A stretch of DNA of 64,000 bases from Pseudalgibacter ostreae. GTDB taxonomy: Bacteria > Bacteroidota > Bacteroidia > Flavobacteriales > Flavobacteriaceae. The position numbers and the translations under genes were made by a program. A model generated the notes under the pieces. That model was given only the letters and a program-made list of their open reading frames with translations, was not told where the DNA came from and did not search any database. Every line of letters starts with the position of its first letter. Position 1 is the stretch's first letter. Positions 8,521 to 17,407 of the stretch are shown here, piece after piece. Location of the stretch: contig NZ_JBHMFC010000042.1 of NCBI RefSeq assembly GCF_042427585.1, positions 1-64,000 of the forward strand, given 5' to 3'.

Positions 8521-9729
8521 CTATACCTTTCTTAAACAAGCTAACATTTTAGAAGCGATATTTTTACGATTAAAATCGATTAAAAGCGCTTTAGTGCCTT
8601 CTAGCTTTTCTTGATATACCTCTGGTCTAATGATTTTTAAAACGGCTTTTTGAAAATCTTCGGCATTCTCGGGTTCGTAGCATAAACCTGCATCATATTT
8701 TTCTATAATGCCTTTTGTTTCGCCTTCCAAGCCTAATAAAATCGGTTTTTCCATGGCGGCAGCTTCAAATATTTTAGACGGTATCACGGTTTTAAACGTA
8801 TCACTTTTCTTTAAGTTTACCAAAGCCACATCCATTAAGCTTAAGTATTCTACAACTTCTTTTTTAGAAACCGAATCTACAAATACGGCATTTTGTAATT
8901 GCAAGTTTTTAGCCTGTTGCAAAAGATTTTTCTTTTCGGCACCATCCCCTATAAATAGAAAGCGAAGATCGGGATGAGAGGTTTCAAAGCTTTTAATAGC
9001 GTTTAACACAAAGTTTAAACCATGTGCCATGCCATGCGTACCAATATAAGCGAATACGAATTTACCTTGTAACCCGAGTCGATGTTCTAGAATGTGATGT
9101 CGCTTTTGAGGTACAAAAAGATCTAAATTCGCCCCATTTTTAAAAACCGATATTTTTAAAGGGTCGATACCTCTAGCAGTAATTTTTTCTTTAAAGGTAT
9201 CTGTAACCACAACAATATGGTCGGCAGATAGATATAGTTTTTTTTCTAACCACTCAAAAACCCTTATGGCTCTATTGCGTTTCATCGCACCTACCGCAAT
9301 AATCGATTCTGGCCACAAGTCGCGTACCTCAAACACCCATTTTGTTCTTTTAAAAAAGGACAGCATACGTCCAGAAACCGCCGTAAAAAATTGAGGTGAA
9401 GTGGCTACAATTAAATCGGTTTTGATAAACAAGCCGGCAAAAAATGCCATAACCGCAAAACTTATATAATCGAGTATGCGTTTTACAAAACCTTCATTGG
9501 CCGTAATATAACTCCATACACGAATTACCTTAATACCATCCATCGTTTCTGTCTGGTACAGTTTATTTTTGTAACCCTCATAAACTTTGCCTTTAGGGAA
9601 ATTGGGTGCGCAGGTAATCACGGTTACGTTTACACCTTCTTTAACCCATTCTTTACAATGTTCATAGGTTCTGTTAGCAGGGGCATTTACTTCTGGTGGG
9701 AAGTTATCGGTAAGGAATAATAATTTCAT
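8521..9729 (-). CDS. Glycosyltransferase family 4 (WbuB-like)
   Basis: Retaining GT-B glycosyltransferase acting in the cytosol on lipid-linked polysaccharide repeat units. The 402-residue protein has the N-terminal acceptor domain (LFLTDNFPPEVNAPANRTYEH, and WVFEVRDLWPESI at about 140) and the C-terminal nucleotide-sugar domain (about 205-380) with FAYIGTHG, FLFIGDGAEK and the E-x7-E region PSKIFEAAAMEKPILLG. The PPE...NR and VRDLWPESI signatures are those of the WbuB/WcaI group, which includes L-fucosamine transferases; the actual sugar is unproven. It overlaps the heparinase-like gene by 4 bases, so the two are translationally coupled. Confidence 0.88.
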   Translation of the reverse strand: MKLLFLTDNFPPEVNAPANRTYEHCKEWVKEGVNVTVITCAPNFPKGKVYEGYKNKLYQTETMDGIKVIRVWSYITANEGFVKRILDYISFAVMAFFAGLFIKTDLIVATSPQFFTAVSGRMLSFFKRTKWVFEVRDLWPESIIAVGAMKRNRAIRVFEWLEKKLYLSADHIVVVTDTFKEKITARGIDPLKISVFKNGANLDLFVPQKRHHILEHRLGLQGKFVFAYIGTHGMAHGLNFVLNAIKSFETSHPDLRFLFIGDGAEKKNLLQQAKNLQLQNAVFVDSVSKKEVVEYLSLMDVALVNLKKSDTFKTVIPSKIFEAAAMEKPILLGLEGETKGIIEKYDAGLCYEPENAEDFQKAVLKIIRPEVYQEKLEGTKALLIDFNRKNIASKMLACLRKV

Positions 9730-11300
9730 AAAGGGCTTATTGTAAAGGTGTTTTGATGCTTAAATGTATATTTAATTTTTTGTGCGGAAACTAAGTTATT
9801 AAAGCCTTGGCTATATAAATAGTCTTGAGTGTCTAATACTGTTTCTTTTGGAAAGCGTATTTCAATGCTGTTGTTTAAAATAATAACCGTGTCTTTTATC
9901 TCATATGTTACTTCAGGATGCAAGTGCAAATGGCCTTGAACGACATCTTCTTTTTTGCCTCCCGTAAGGGTGTCGGATACCTGAATTGTCTGGTCTAAAA
10001 CGCGTACTTCTCTTTTATGTGCAATACCCAAGCTTCTATAACCGTTATGTACGGCTAAAACCCGATCTTTAAAATCCTCTAGGATAGTTGTTTTTGCACG
10101 TTTGGCAACCCGAAAGCCACTCCATACTTGCGAGGAGTTTAAGTGGTTAACGGTAATTGTATTATGAGAGCACGTGGAACGTTCCAACTGGCGACGCTCA
10201 TTTTTCTCATAAGTTGAAATGCCAGTATCTACAATGAGCGGTGTACCTTGGTTATAAACTAAAATCTGTAAGCTATCGGCGTGCGCATGGCCGGGTTGGT
10301 AGGCGGGGGCAATTTGCCCCACATCAAACAAGACTTCTAAAGGCGGGGTTTTTAATTTGCGATAACCCGATTCCTTTAAAGGTTGTGGTACGCTGCTTAT
10401 CGCAAGACGTTTTGCGTAAGCATATATCGCTTCTGGGCTTGGAGTAATGTGTATGGTCGTGTCGTTAACCATGGGCAAAGCGCCGCCTTCAAACTGCATG
10501 GTTTGTAGCCAACCCAGCATGAGCGATGCTTTCTTTTTTAAAAGTGGGGCTAAGGCCTTATCTTTCCACGCCGCATTGGAAACCAAGTTGTAGCTATCTA
10601 AAACACGATGCAAGATGATGCTGTGGTACATGGGCGATAACTCATAATGCGCTCCATCGGGCAAAATTTGTTCCTCCAGCTGTTGTTTTAATAAGCGTTG
10701 GGCTTTCGCATACCACGTATCCTCTTGGAAATAATAGGCACCAAATAATAAACTAAAGGCATTTTCTAGTAAATGATTGGCTAGTAAATGGTATTCTAAA
10801 GTCTTGCTTAAACGGTTATAATCATCAAATAGCTGCTGATTAATGCGTGAATCGTTAATGGTATGCAGACTTAAAAATTTCACCCAATTAATCCCTCGTA
10901 ACGAAATAGGGTAGGGTTCATACCCATCGCAATGGCTGTCTTTTTGGTCGCAAAAATTATTAATAAGCTGTAAACCCCTCTCTTTTGATATGCTTTCTTG
11001 ATGCAGATAATCAAAATAGTTTAGGTTATAGGTCCATAATTTGCCATAGGTATTAAAATTCCAATCTATCTTATCGAACTGTTTTTCTAGATTTAGAAAA
11101 TTAAATGTATGGGGTTCGGTAAAACTGTCCTGATACAGCAGGCCTTCTTTTAGTGTTAAAAAATTAGAGACACGGGCAGCTGTCTCTAATTTTGGTTTTA
11201 AAAAACGACCAAACAGCCTGTAGTATAATTGGTAGTATAACTGGATGAGTTTTACATGAACTAGGGTGTGATAATATGTGTTAAGTTTCTTAAGGTTCAT
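9726..11300 (-). CDS. Heparinase II/III-like family protein
   Basis: The 524-residue protein has an N-terminal all-alpha toroid (about 60-300) and a C-terminal beta-sandwich (about 310-520), the layout of heparinase II/III and alginate-lyase-like polysaccharide lyases. Supporting motifs are YELSPMYHSIILHRVLD, AYQPGHAHADSLQ and the His-rich RSTCSHNTITVNH segment. No signal peptide is visible, so a cytosolic or non-classical location is likely. Such proteins occur inside many Bacteroidota and pseudomonad polysaccharide clusters, where they may trim or modify the polymer; the substrate is unknown. It overlaps both neighbours (4 bases downstream, 11 upstream), indicating one operon. Confidence 0.82.
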   Translation of the reverse strand: MNLKKLNTYYHTLVHVKLIQLYYQLYYRLFGRFLKPKLETAARVSNFLTLKEGLLYQDSFTEPHTFNFLNLEKQFDKIDWNFNTYGKLWTYNLNYFDYLHQESISKERGLQLINNFCDQKDSHCDGYEPYPISLRGINWVKFLSLHTINDSRINQQLFDDYNRLSKTLEYHLLANHLLENAFSLLFGAYYFQEDTWYAKAQRLLKQQLEEQILPDGAHYELSPMYHSIILHRVLDSYNLVSNAAWKDKALAPLLKKKASLMLGWLQTMQFEGGALPMVNDTTIHITPSPEAIYAYAKRLAISSVPQPLKESGYRKLKTPPLEVLFDVGQIAPAYQPGHAHADSLQILVYNQGTPLIVDTGISTYEKNERRQLERSTCSHNTITVNHLNSSQVWSGFRVAKRAKTTILEDFKDRVLAVHNGYRSLGIAHKREVRVLDQTIQVSDTLTGGKKEDVVQGHLHLHPEVTYEIKDTVIILNNSIEIRFPKETVLDTQDYLYSQGFNNLVSAQKIKYTFKHQNTFTISPL

Positions 11301-12387
11301 TATTTTGAATTTTATCTAATTCACTAAATGCCATATCAATATTGTTATTTTTATATTTTTCTTTGAAAGCTCTCTTAGCATTATCAGCAACTTCATGATA
11401 ATTGTTATATGAAAACTGAATATTATGAGAAAGATGATCTATATTGTCATAATAGAGTATGTTCTCTTTACCTACTGCTACAACAGCAGGAATTCGATAT
11501 GCAAGAATAGGGATTTTCGAAAATATAAAATCAAGTAAAGAGTTAGGGTAACCTTCCACTCTTGAAGTAAAAAGTGCTAAATGGTATTTGTTTAAAATTT
11601 CTTGCATATTATCTTTAGCAAGCCAACCTTTATAAAAAATTAATTCATTAAGTTTTTCTCTGTTAATCAATTCTAAAAATTCATCTTTAAAAGCGCCAGT
11701 ACCATATACATCTATTTTAAAATTCATTTCCTTAGGCAGTAGTTTGGCTACTTCAATTAAATCCGCTATACCCTTAGACTTTTCTATTCTAGAAACAAAA
11801 ACTATGCGAAATACTTCACCAGCATTTGGTTTAAAGTAATGAAAAGTAAGTTTTTCGCTTTTTATTATGGTTTCGTTAGGTACCCAATTTTCTATTGTTT
11901 TTAATTTTTCAGCAGGAACACCTTTGGAAATAAAGAAATCTTTCCAATACTCACTTTGGCATATAACTTCTGAGGAGAAGCGTAAAGCATTTTTAATAAA
12001 GTATTTGTAAAAGGGATTTTCAAAATCATGGATTAAGTGTCCTGAGCGAGCGAATAATAATATCTTTTTTCTAAGGATTTTAGATAGAATAATAGAAGGT
12101 AATTTATCCAAATAAGAGTTTCCACCACTTAAAAATATAAATATAGTTTTTGCATTTTGAGATTTTAGTATTTTATATATGAAATAAAAGTTCCTACTTA
12201 TAATGGTTGGTAATCGCTTGGAAACCTTAGTGACTGCGATATCTTTTAAGGTTGTGTCCAATTCAATAGCTTCAATACCTTCACTTACCATTTTATCTCT
12301 GAGACTCGTACTCGCGAAATAAACACCTCCATAATGACCGTTTTTTGGAAGTAAAAAAGAACCGATAAATAAAATTTGTTTTGACAT
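11290..12387 (-). CDS. Glycosyltransferase family 4
   Basis: A 365-residue GT-B glycosyltransferase for polysaccharide assembly. The N-terminus has LFIGSFLLPKNGHYGGVYFAS. The C-terminal domain (about 185-345) has FRIVFVSRIEKSKGIADLI, IDVYGTGAFKDEF, LIFYKGWL and the donor-binding segment FTSRVEGYPNSLLDFIFSKIPILAY, with the two spaced acidic residues of the family. It starts 5 bases after the previous gene's stop and overlaps the heparinase-like gene by 11 bases. Codon use is more AT-rich than in the genes at 8.5-11.3 kb, as is common for transferred glycosyltransferase genes. Donor and acceptor are unknown. Confidence 0.87.
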   Translation of the reverse strand: MSKQILFIGSFLLPKNGHYGGVYFASTSLRDKMVSEGIEAIELDTTLKDIAVTKVSKRLPTIISRNFYFIYKILKSQNAKTIFIFLSGGNSYLDKLPSIILSKILRKKILLFARSGHLIHDFENPFYKYFIKNALRFSSEVICQSEYWKDFFISKGVPAEKLKTIENWVPNETIIKSEKLTFHYFKPNAGEVFRIVFVSRIEKSKGIADLIEVAKLLPKEMNFKIDVYGTGAFKDEFLELINREKLNELIFYKGWLAKDNMQEILNKYHLALFTSRVEGYPNSLLDFIFSKIPILAYRIPAVVAVGKENILYYDNIDHLSHNIQFSYNNYHEVADNAKRAFKEKYKNNNIDMAFSELDKIQNNEP

Positions 12388-12392
12388 AGCTG

Positions 12393-13475
12393 CTATTTCA
12401 ATAAGGTAAGGTAAGCATTCACAATTTTATCCTTATCAAAAAGGGTTTTGGCTTTCTCTAGATTATTAAGTCCCATAATATTTCTTTCCTTTTCCGTTGT
12501 TTCTATGGCCTTTTCAAATGCGTTTTTAATGGATAGAGTGTTTGTAGAATCGCATAGAAAGCCATTCTCATTTTCTTTTACGAATATGGGGATATCCGAA
12601 ACCTTTGTTACAATTACAGGTCTTCCTATCGTCATAGCTTCGGAAATTACATTTGGAAATCCTTCAAAATGACTTAAAAGTGCAATAAAGTCTGAGTTCT
12701 TGTATATATTCGCAATATCTGTAGAAGCCTCGTTTAAATGAATGACATCTTCTAGTTTGTATTCTTTTATTTTTTTAGAAACTTTGTTGTAATACGCTTT
12801 GCCTCCTTTAGTCTCTATACTGCCATACCAGTTAATAATAAGTTTTTTTTTGTGATTTTCGGTTAATAGGTTTATTCCTTCAACTAAGCCTTCTGTGTTT
12901 TTAACATTTCTATAGCTTGCAGGTACCGTTATTACTAATTTTTGGTTTTTAGGGATTGTAAGTGCCACCTCTCCCATAGTAGTGAAATTATAAATAACTG
13001 CACATTTTTTATTTCTTAACAGTGGGTTAGCTTTTTTTACCATATCTAAGTTTGCTTGAGAATTAGCAACAACATGATCGGAAAAGACATGAAACCATCT
13101 ATAAAATCTAAGCTTAAATGAGGTTAGAATTTTGGGATTGGCACTTCTTTCTCCTACTACGAGTTTCCATTTTTTAAAGGGAAAACCCGCTACTGTACTG
13201 ATAAAGTTGGCGCCCTCTAAAAATGAAATAATACCATTAAAATCACCGTCTCTGATAAAACGTCTCATTTTTATTAAACGTTTAAAGTAATTTGATTCAG
13301 GAATAAGTGTTATGCTTATTTGGGATTTAATTAAGTCCTGTTCGAAAAAATTATAATCATGATAAACAAGAAACTGAACTTCATGTCCTTTTTCCTTAAA
13401 ACCCTTTGCCAGCTCTACCAACTGTCGCTGCGCTCCACCTGACCCTAAACTATCTATTACGCAAAGTATTTTCAT
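12393..13475 (-). CDS. Glycosyltransferase family 4
   Basis: A 360-residue GT-B enzyme. The N-terminal domain starts with ILCVIDSLGSGGAQRQLVELA, the classic GGAxR acceptor-domain loop. The C-terminal domain (about 180-340) includes KLVITVPASYRNVKNTEGLVEG, INWYGSIETKG, VIHLNEASTDIANIYKNSD and LLSHFEGFPNVISEAMTIGRPVI, the EGFPNVxxEAM signature of GT4. It overlaps the upstream membrane-protein gene by 4 bases and lies 5 bases before the next glycosyltransferase. It probably adds one sugar of the repeat unit; specificity is not readable from the sequence. Confidence 0.88.
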   Translation of the reverse strand: MKILCVIDSLGSGGAQRQLVELAKGFKEKGHEVQFLVYHDYNFFEQDLIKSQISITLIPESNYFKRLIKMRRFIRDGDFNGIISFLEGANFISTVAGFPFKKWKLVVGERSANPKILTSFKLRFYRWFHVFSDHVVANSQANLDMVKKANPLLRNKKCAVIYNFTTMGEVALTIPKNQKLVITVPASYRNVKNTEGLVEGINLLTENHKKKLIINWYGSIETKGGKAYYNKVSKKIKEYKLEDVIHLNEASTDIANIYKNSDFIALLSHFEGFPNVISEAMTIGRPVIVTKVSDIPIFVKENENGFLCDSTNTLSIKNAFEKAIETTEKERNIMGLNNLEKAKTLFDKDKIVNAYLTLLK

Positions 13476-14830
13476 AAAAATTTAATAAAAAAATAAACAA
13501 CCAAAAGTCCCGAATAAATCATTGTATAAGTGCTAATGTTTTTTCGTATTTGTTTTTTAGAAAGTTTAGAAATTACATAGACAAAAAACATATAAATAAT
13601 GGGATATACTGGTATCAAACGTCGTACAAGCATGTTAGCCGAACTTAAGAAAAGGAATATAATTGCAAAAAGCACCAAAGACTTTGTGAGAAAAGATAAG
13701 GTTTTATAATACTTATAATATTTTACCGATGTAAAAAATACAAACCCCCAAAACAATGGCGCTAATCCGGAAATAAACCCGATAACCCCTTGAATAAAAG
13801 TTTCAGACTTATTAATATCATTCCATGGTGGGAAAGGGCTTATTTGTGATATGACGACACTAGCTATTTGTTTAGCACCAATGGGGAGTTTGAAAATCAT
13901 TTTCCCTACGCCTCCAGATTCATCGGCACTTGTGCTAGAGAGCTCATTATACCGTTCAAGAGTATCAGTTGAGTGTAGTATGTTTGCAATAAGTGAGGTA
14001 GAATATTTAGCGACACCTGCTAGCAACACTAAGCAAATTAGTGTGATATGGAGGCCTCGATACCTGCTTTTTTTTGCATTGTTATAAGTAAAAAGCAAAG
14101 GGAAGAATGAGAAAATCATACCATTTTCAAAACGAAATTCAAAAACTATTAATTGTAATATTAAAAGAATAAAAATTTTTTTAATAGAGAATTCTAGATG
14201 GACAATATATATGGCTATTGTAAACAATAGAGCTATATGTATGTCTCTCAGTATCCATGGTGAAAAAGATAAAATATATGCAAATAGTAAAAAATATAGT
14301 GTATATTTTAATGCAGTCTTCCTGTTTATATAAAACAATAATATTTTATATAAAAATAAATTAATAAGGATAGCAAAGAAAGATACATGAATACTTTGGA
14401 ATAAAACTGAATTACCGTCTAAAAAGGAATTTGCAATAAGTGCCAGACTCCCAAAATAAAAATACGATGCTTCTTGTTCGTCATGAATTCTATCTATAAA
14501 ACAGTCATAAAAGATTTCATATAAATTTGACTTCTTCCCTAGTTCATCTGCGACTTCATAAAAATGGAATTGGTCTGGATGTTTAAAAAACATCATATTA
14601 CCATTTATGAAATCTAAATATGATAAAATTGCAATTAAAGTATAAATTAGAAATGCAGTATTAAATAGAGAGACTAAATTTTTCTTATCTTTTACGTCAT
14701 TATTAGATAGCTGGTAAGAAATAGTAGTTCCTATTATATAAAAGAATAATAAAGAAATAACAATACCACTACTTCCTGTAAATAGAGCTGTTATTGCTAT
14801 CAATAAAAAATTGAGTATTTTAATCATCAT
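13472..14830 (-). CDS. Multi-spanning membrane protein, candidate polysaccharide polymerase (Wzy-like)
   Basis: The 452-residue protein has about ten hydrophobic segments and a larger soluble loop (about 265-310). No enzyme signature is clear. The SFSPWILRDIHIALLF segment in mid-protein and the position between glycosyltransferase genes are typical of Wzy/EpsG-type polymerases, which show little sequence conservation. A GT39-like membrane glycosyltransferase is the main alternative. The gene is very AT-rich, overlaps the following glycosyltransferase by 4 bases, and is preceded by about 280 bases of spacer that may start the transcript. Confidence 0.55.
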   Translation of the reverse strand: MMIKILNFLLIAITALFTGSSGIVISLLFFYIIGTTISYQLSNNDVKDKKNLVSLFNTAFLIYTLIAILSYLDFINGNMMFFKHPDQFHFYEVADELGKKSNLYEIFYDCFIDRIHDEQEASYFYFGSLALIANSFLDGNSVLFQSIHVSFFAILINLFLYKILLFYINRKTALKYTLYFLLFAYILSFSPWILRDIHIALLFTIAIYIVHLEFSIKKIFILLILQLIVFEFRFENGMIFSFFPLLFTYNNAKKSRYRGLHITLICLVLLAGVAKYSTSLIANILHSTDTLERYNELSSTSADESGGVGKMIFKLPIGAKQIASVVISQISPFPPWNDINKSETFIQGVIGFISGLAPLFWGFVFFTSVKYYKYYKTLSFLTKSLVLFAIIFLFLSSANMLVRRLIPVYPIIYMFFVYVISKLSKKQIRKNISTYTMIYSGLLVVYFFIKFL

Positions 14831-15109
14831 TTATTATAAATTCAGTGTCAAAATCGTTTTCTAAATTCGAGTTTGTTGATTAGTTTATTTATAACCAGCG
14901 TATTGCATATTAAAAATTCAAATCTAATATTAAGCAATTACTCAATAATATCAAATCTCTAATATATTTATTTAACACAACTTTGTATTAATTATCTAAA
15001 CCTTAAATTGACCAAAGATTGTTGCTTTAGAGTAGAGATAATTAATAAGCAGTACAAGAAATAGGTGCTTAATTTTCAGCATTAATACTTACTATACTGA
15101 TCCAGAATA
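14831..15109. other. AT-rich intergenic spacer
   Basis: No ORF, repeat unit or strong terminator is seen. A minus-strand TAGATTTG (14926-14919) resembles a -7 element, but the nearest TTG is only 15 bases away, so it is not called as a promoter. The spacer separates the CapK-like gene from the Wzy-like gene. Confidence 0.4.
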
Positions 15110-16423
15110 TTATGATTCTAGTTCAGAATAAGCGTACATAATCTTACCTGTACTCGTTAAATTTATCTTATCTAAAAAATTGATATTTAAATTTATATCA
15201 CCTAACTCCGATTTAATTCTTTGAATAACAGCATCAAGTTCCAATTGATTGAAATTGTCTGATTTCACAATATTTAGTTGTAAATTTGATATTGTTTGTT
15301 GAATTAATTGAAAGTTTTTAATTCCTTTTTTATTAAAAAATAAAGTAGTGAAAAATTGACCATCTATTTTAGTTCCATCTTTTTTATGTATAACTCCTAA
15401 AGTTCTACCTGTAACAGAGTCTAATTTTAAAGAGCCAAACTCTAATTCGTCCCCTTTAATGGCTCGATCTCCTATCTTATATCGTAATAAAGGCATATAG
15501 AAATTATTAAGTGTTGTAACTACAATTTCTCCCTCTTCTCCTTTTTTTACGGGCTTATTATTTTCATCTAAAACCTCGATAAAAACATTGTCATATAGAA
15601 CAAACATGCCCTTTTTATCTTTAATCTCACTTGCAATAGCAGAAACTTCTCTTGACCCATAGAAATTATAAACATGGGCATTATTAAAAGCTTTCTTGAT
15701 TTCTTTTTTCATTTCAGGATAAAGAGGGCCTGTGGTGCAGTGTATGGCTGGTATGAAATTAATTTTAATATTATGTTTATTTATAAATTTTGAAATTTCA
15801 TAAACTGAATGTACATAAGCTTTAATAAATTTTGGCTTTATCTCATTAAGACGATTTATATAATCTTGTATTATTTCGTCGCTAAGTACAAAAGTATTAA
15901 GGGTGGTTTTATTATGAAGGAATGATCTTAAATTAAAGCGAGTAGTTGTTTTGTACATGTCTCTTTCTGCTCCCCATAAATCGACTGACTCATCATAAAT
16001 ATGAACTCCGTTTTGATTTAAGGCAAGAAGATAATTGACAATGCCATGAAGTTTCTGTTCTTTTGTTTGAAAAAATGTGACGGGCTCTCCAGTAGAACCT
16101 CCAGAGGTGTTTTTAAGAACATCCCTCAATTTAAAAAAAGCAGGGCTAACTAAATCGGAAGTTTGGTTTCTGATAATTTCTTTGGTTAAAATTGGAATTC
16201 CCATAAAATCTGAATATGAAAAATCTTTGGTACTAAATTTAAATTTTTTGTAGTAATCAATGTTTTCAAAAGCAACTTCTAGTACACAAGATAGCTTATC
16301 GATTTGATAGTTCAAATTTCTTTTATCATCTACAGCGTTCCTCTTTTTTAAATTATTAAACAATGCTATCCTTTTGCGATATCGTATATTGTTATAAGTA
16401 AAAGCAATAATTTTTTTTATCAT
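15110..16423 (-). CDS. CapK/PaaK-like adenylate-forming enzyme
   Basis: Member of the phenylacetate-CoA ligase/CapK family, found in many capsule clusters with unclear acyl-transfer roles. The start is placed at 16423 (MIKKIIAF); an upstream ATG at 16507 would add 28 hydrophobic, unconserved residues. In the 437-residue protein NTSGGSTGEPVTFF (about 105-118) is the phosphate-binding A3 motif and YNFYGSREVSAIA (about 255-267) the A5-like motif. LRYKIGDRAI (about 315) and the C-terminal swing domain with TSTGKI complete the adenylating fold. It probably activates an acid used to decorate the polysaccharide; the substrate is unknown. It lies 177 bases downstream of the truncated glycosyltransferase. 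Confidence 0.82.
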   Translation of the reverse strand: MIKKIIAFTYNNIRYRKRIALFNNLKKRNAVDDKRNLNYQIDKLSCVLEVAFENIDYYKKFKFSTKDFSYSDFMGIPILTKEIIRNQTSDLVSPAFFKLRDVLKNTSGGSTGEPVTFFQTKEQKLHGIVNYLLALNQNGVHIYDESVDLWGAERDMYKTTTRFNLRSFLHNKTTLNTFVLSDEIIQDYINRLNEIKPKFIKAYVHSVYEISKFINKHNIKINFIPAIHCTTGPLYPEMKKEIKKAFNNAHVYNFYGSREVSAIASEIKDKKGMFVLYDNVFIEVLDENNKPVKKGEEGEIVVTTLNNFYMPLLRYKIGDRAIKGDELEFGSLKLDSVTGRTLGVIHKKDGTKIDGQFFTTLFFNKKGIKNFQLIQQTISNLQLNIVKSDNFNQLELDAVIQRIKSELGDINLNINFLDKINLTSTGKIMYAYSELES

Positions 16424-16600
16424 AAAATATTTTATTAAGTTTAACAAATACAAAAAGAGAGAATGTATCAACTCTATAGTATTTGCTGAAATTAGACACA
16501 AAACCATGTTAAATCACAACCTCTTGATTTGTAGTTTTTTATTCTAGAATAATCACTGTTTTTGTGTTTTTCATATAACATTTAGAATGTAACTAATAAG

Positions 16601-17407
16601 TTATTTATCTTTTAAAATCTCATCAAACATATCTTTCCATTGTTTTGCTATGTTTTCTGGAATAAATTTCTCCACATCCTTAATGGCGTTACAAGAAAGT
16701 TCTAATCTTAATTTTTCATCCTCTATTAGTGAAACTAATGCTTCTTCAAGCTTATTTAGATTTTGATTTTCTACCAAAATACCACTTTCACCGTCAGTCA
16801 TAATTTCTCTTGGACCAGAAATGCAGTCAAAGCTTATGCAAGCACATCCCTGAGACATAGCCTCAATTAGAGCCATTGGTAGGCCTTCAAATTTAGAAGA
16901 TAAAACAAATATTGAAGATTCTCTCATAACTGTGTCTATGTTTGGTTGAAATCCGATAAAATGAACACGATTTTCAACATTATTTTTTTTACATAATTCT
17001 AAAAGATAATCATAACTACTTGTGCTACCTGTTCCTGCAATTTCTAGAATCCATGAGGGATATTGTGTTGCAATTTTTCCCCAAACAAAAATTAAATTAT
17101 CAAAACCTTTGCCTTCCCACCTATCTAAACTTCCAACGGCAAGAATATTTTTTCTACGTAGGTTCTGCTCTTTATAAATTGGAAAAGATAGTGGATTTTG
17201 AATAACGACTTTATTAGATAGCAACTTTCCAAGAATGTTATAGTCGTGTTGAGTTAGGATAGTTATCTTAGTTGCCAAACGATTAATCCAGAACCTCTGA
17301 ATATATTTCGCAAACGCATGTTTCTGAATGACATGGTGTTTTTGTTTGTCATTCAGAGCAACGCGAAGAATCTTGTATGTTTTCATGGGTTCTTCATTCC
17401 GTTCCAC
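16601..17407 (-). CDS. N-terminally truncated glycosyltransferase family 4, probably a pseudogene
   Basis: Residues 31-268 are an intact GT4 C-terminal half: NILAVGSLDRWEGKGFDNLI, LEIAGTGSTSSYDYL, RVHFIGFQPNIDTVM and LSSKFEGLPMALIEAMSQGCACISFDCISG carry the nucleotide-sugar-binding signatures. The acceptor-binding N-terminal domain, about 100-130 residues in relatives, is missing. Residues 1-30 are only translated palindromic repeat DNA, because repeat array C begins at about 17322. The gene has evidently been cut by repeat insertion, or by a deletion ending in a repeat, and is unlikely to be an active transferase. The reading frame stays open through the join, so a product could still be made. 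Confidence 0.75.
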   Translation of the reverse strand: MERNEEPMKTYKILRVALNDKQKHHVIQKHAFAKYIQRFWINRLATKITILTQHDYNILGKLLSNKVVIQNPLSFPIYKEQNLRRKNILAVGSLDRWEGKGFDNLIFVWGKIATQYPSWILEIAGTGSTSSYDYLLELCKKNNVENRVHFIGFQPNIDTVMRESSIFVLSSKFEGLPMALIEAMSQGCACISFDCISGPREIMTDGESGILVENQNLNKLEEALVSLIEDEKLRLELSCNAIKDVEKFIPENIAKQWKDMFDEILKDK

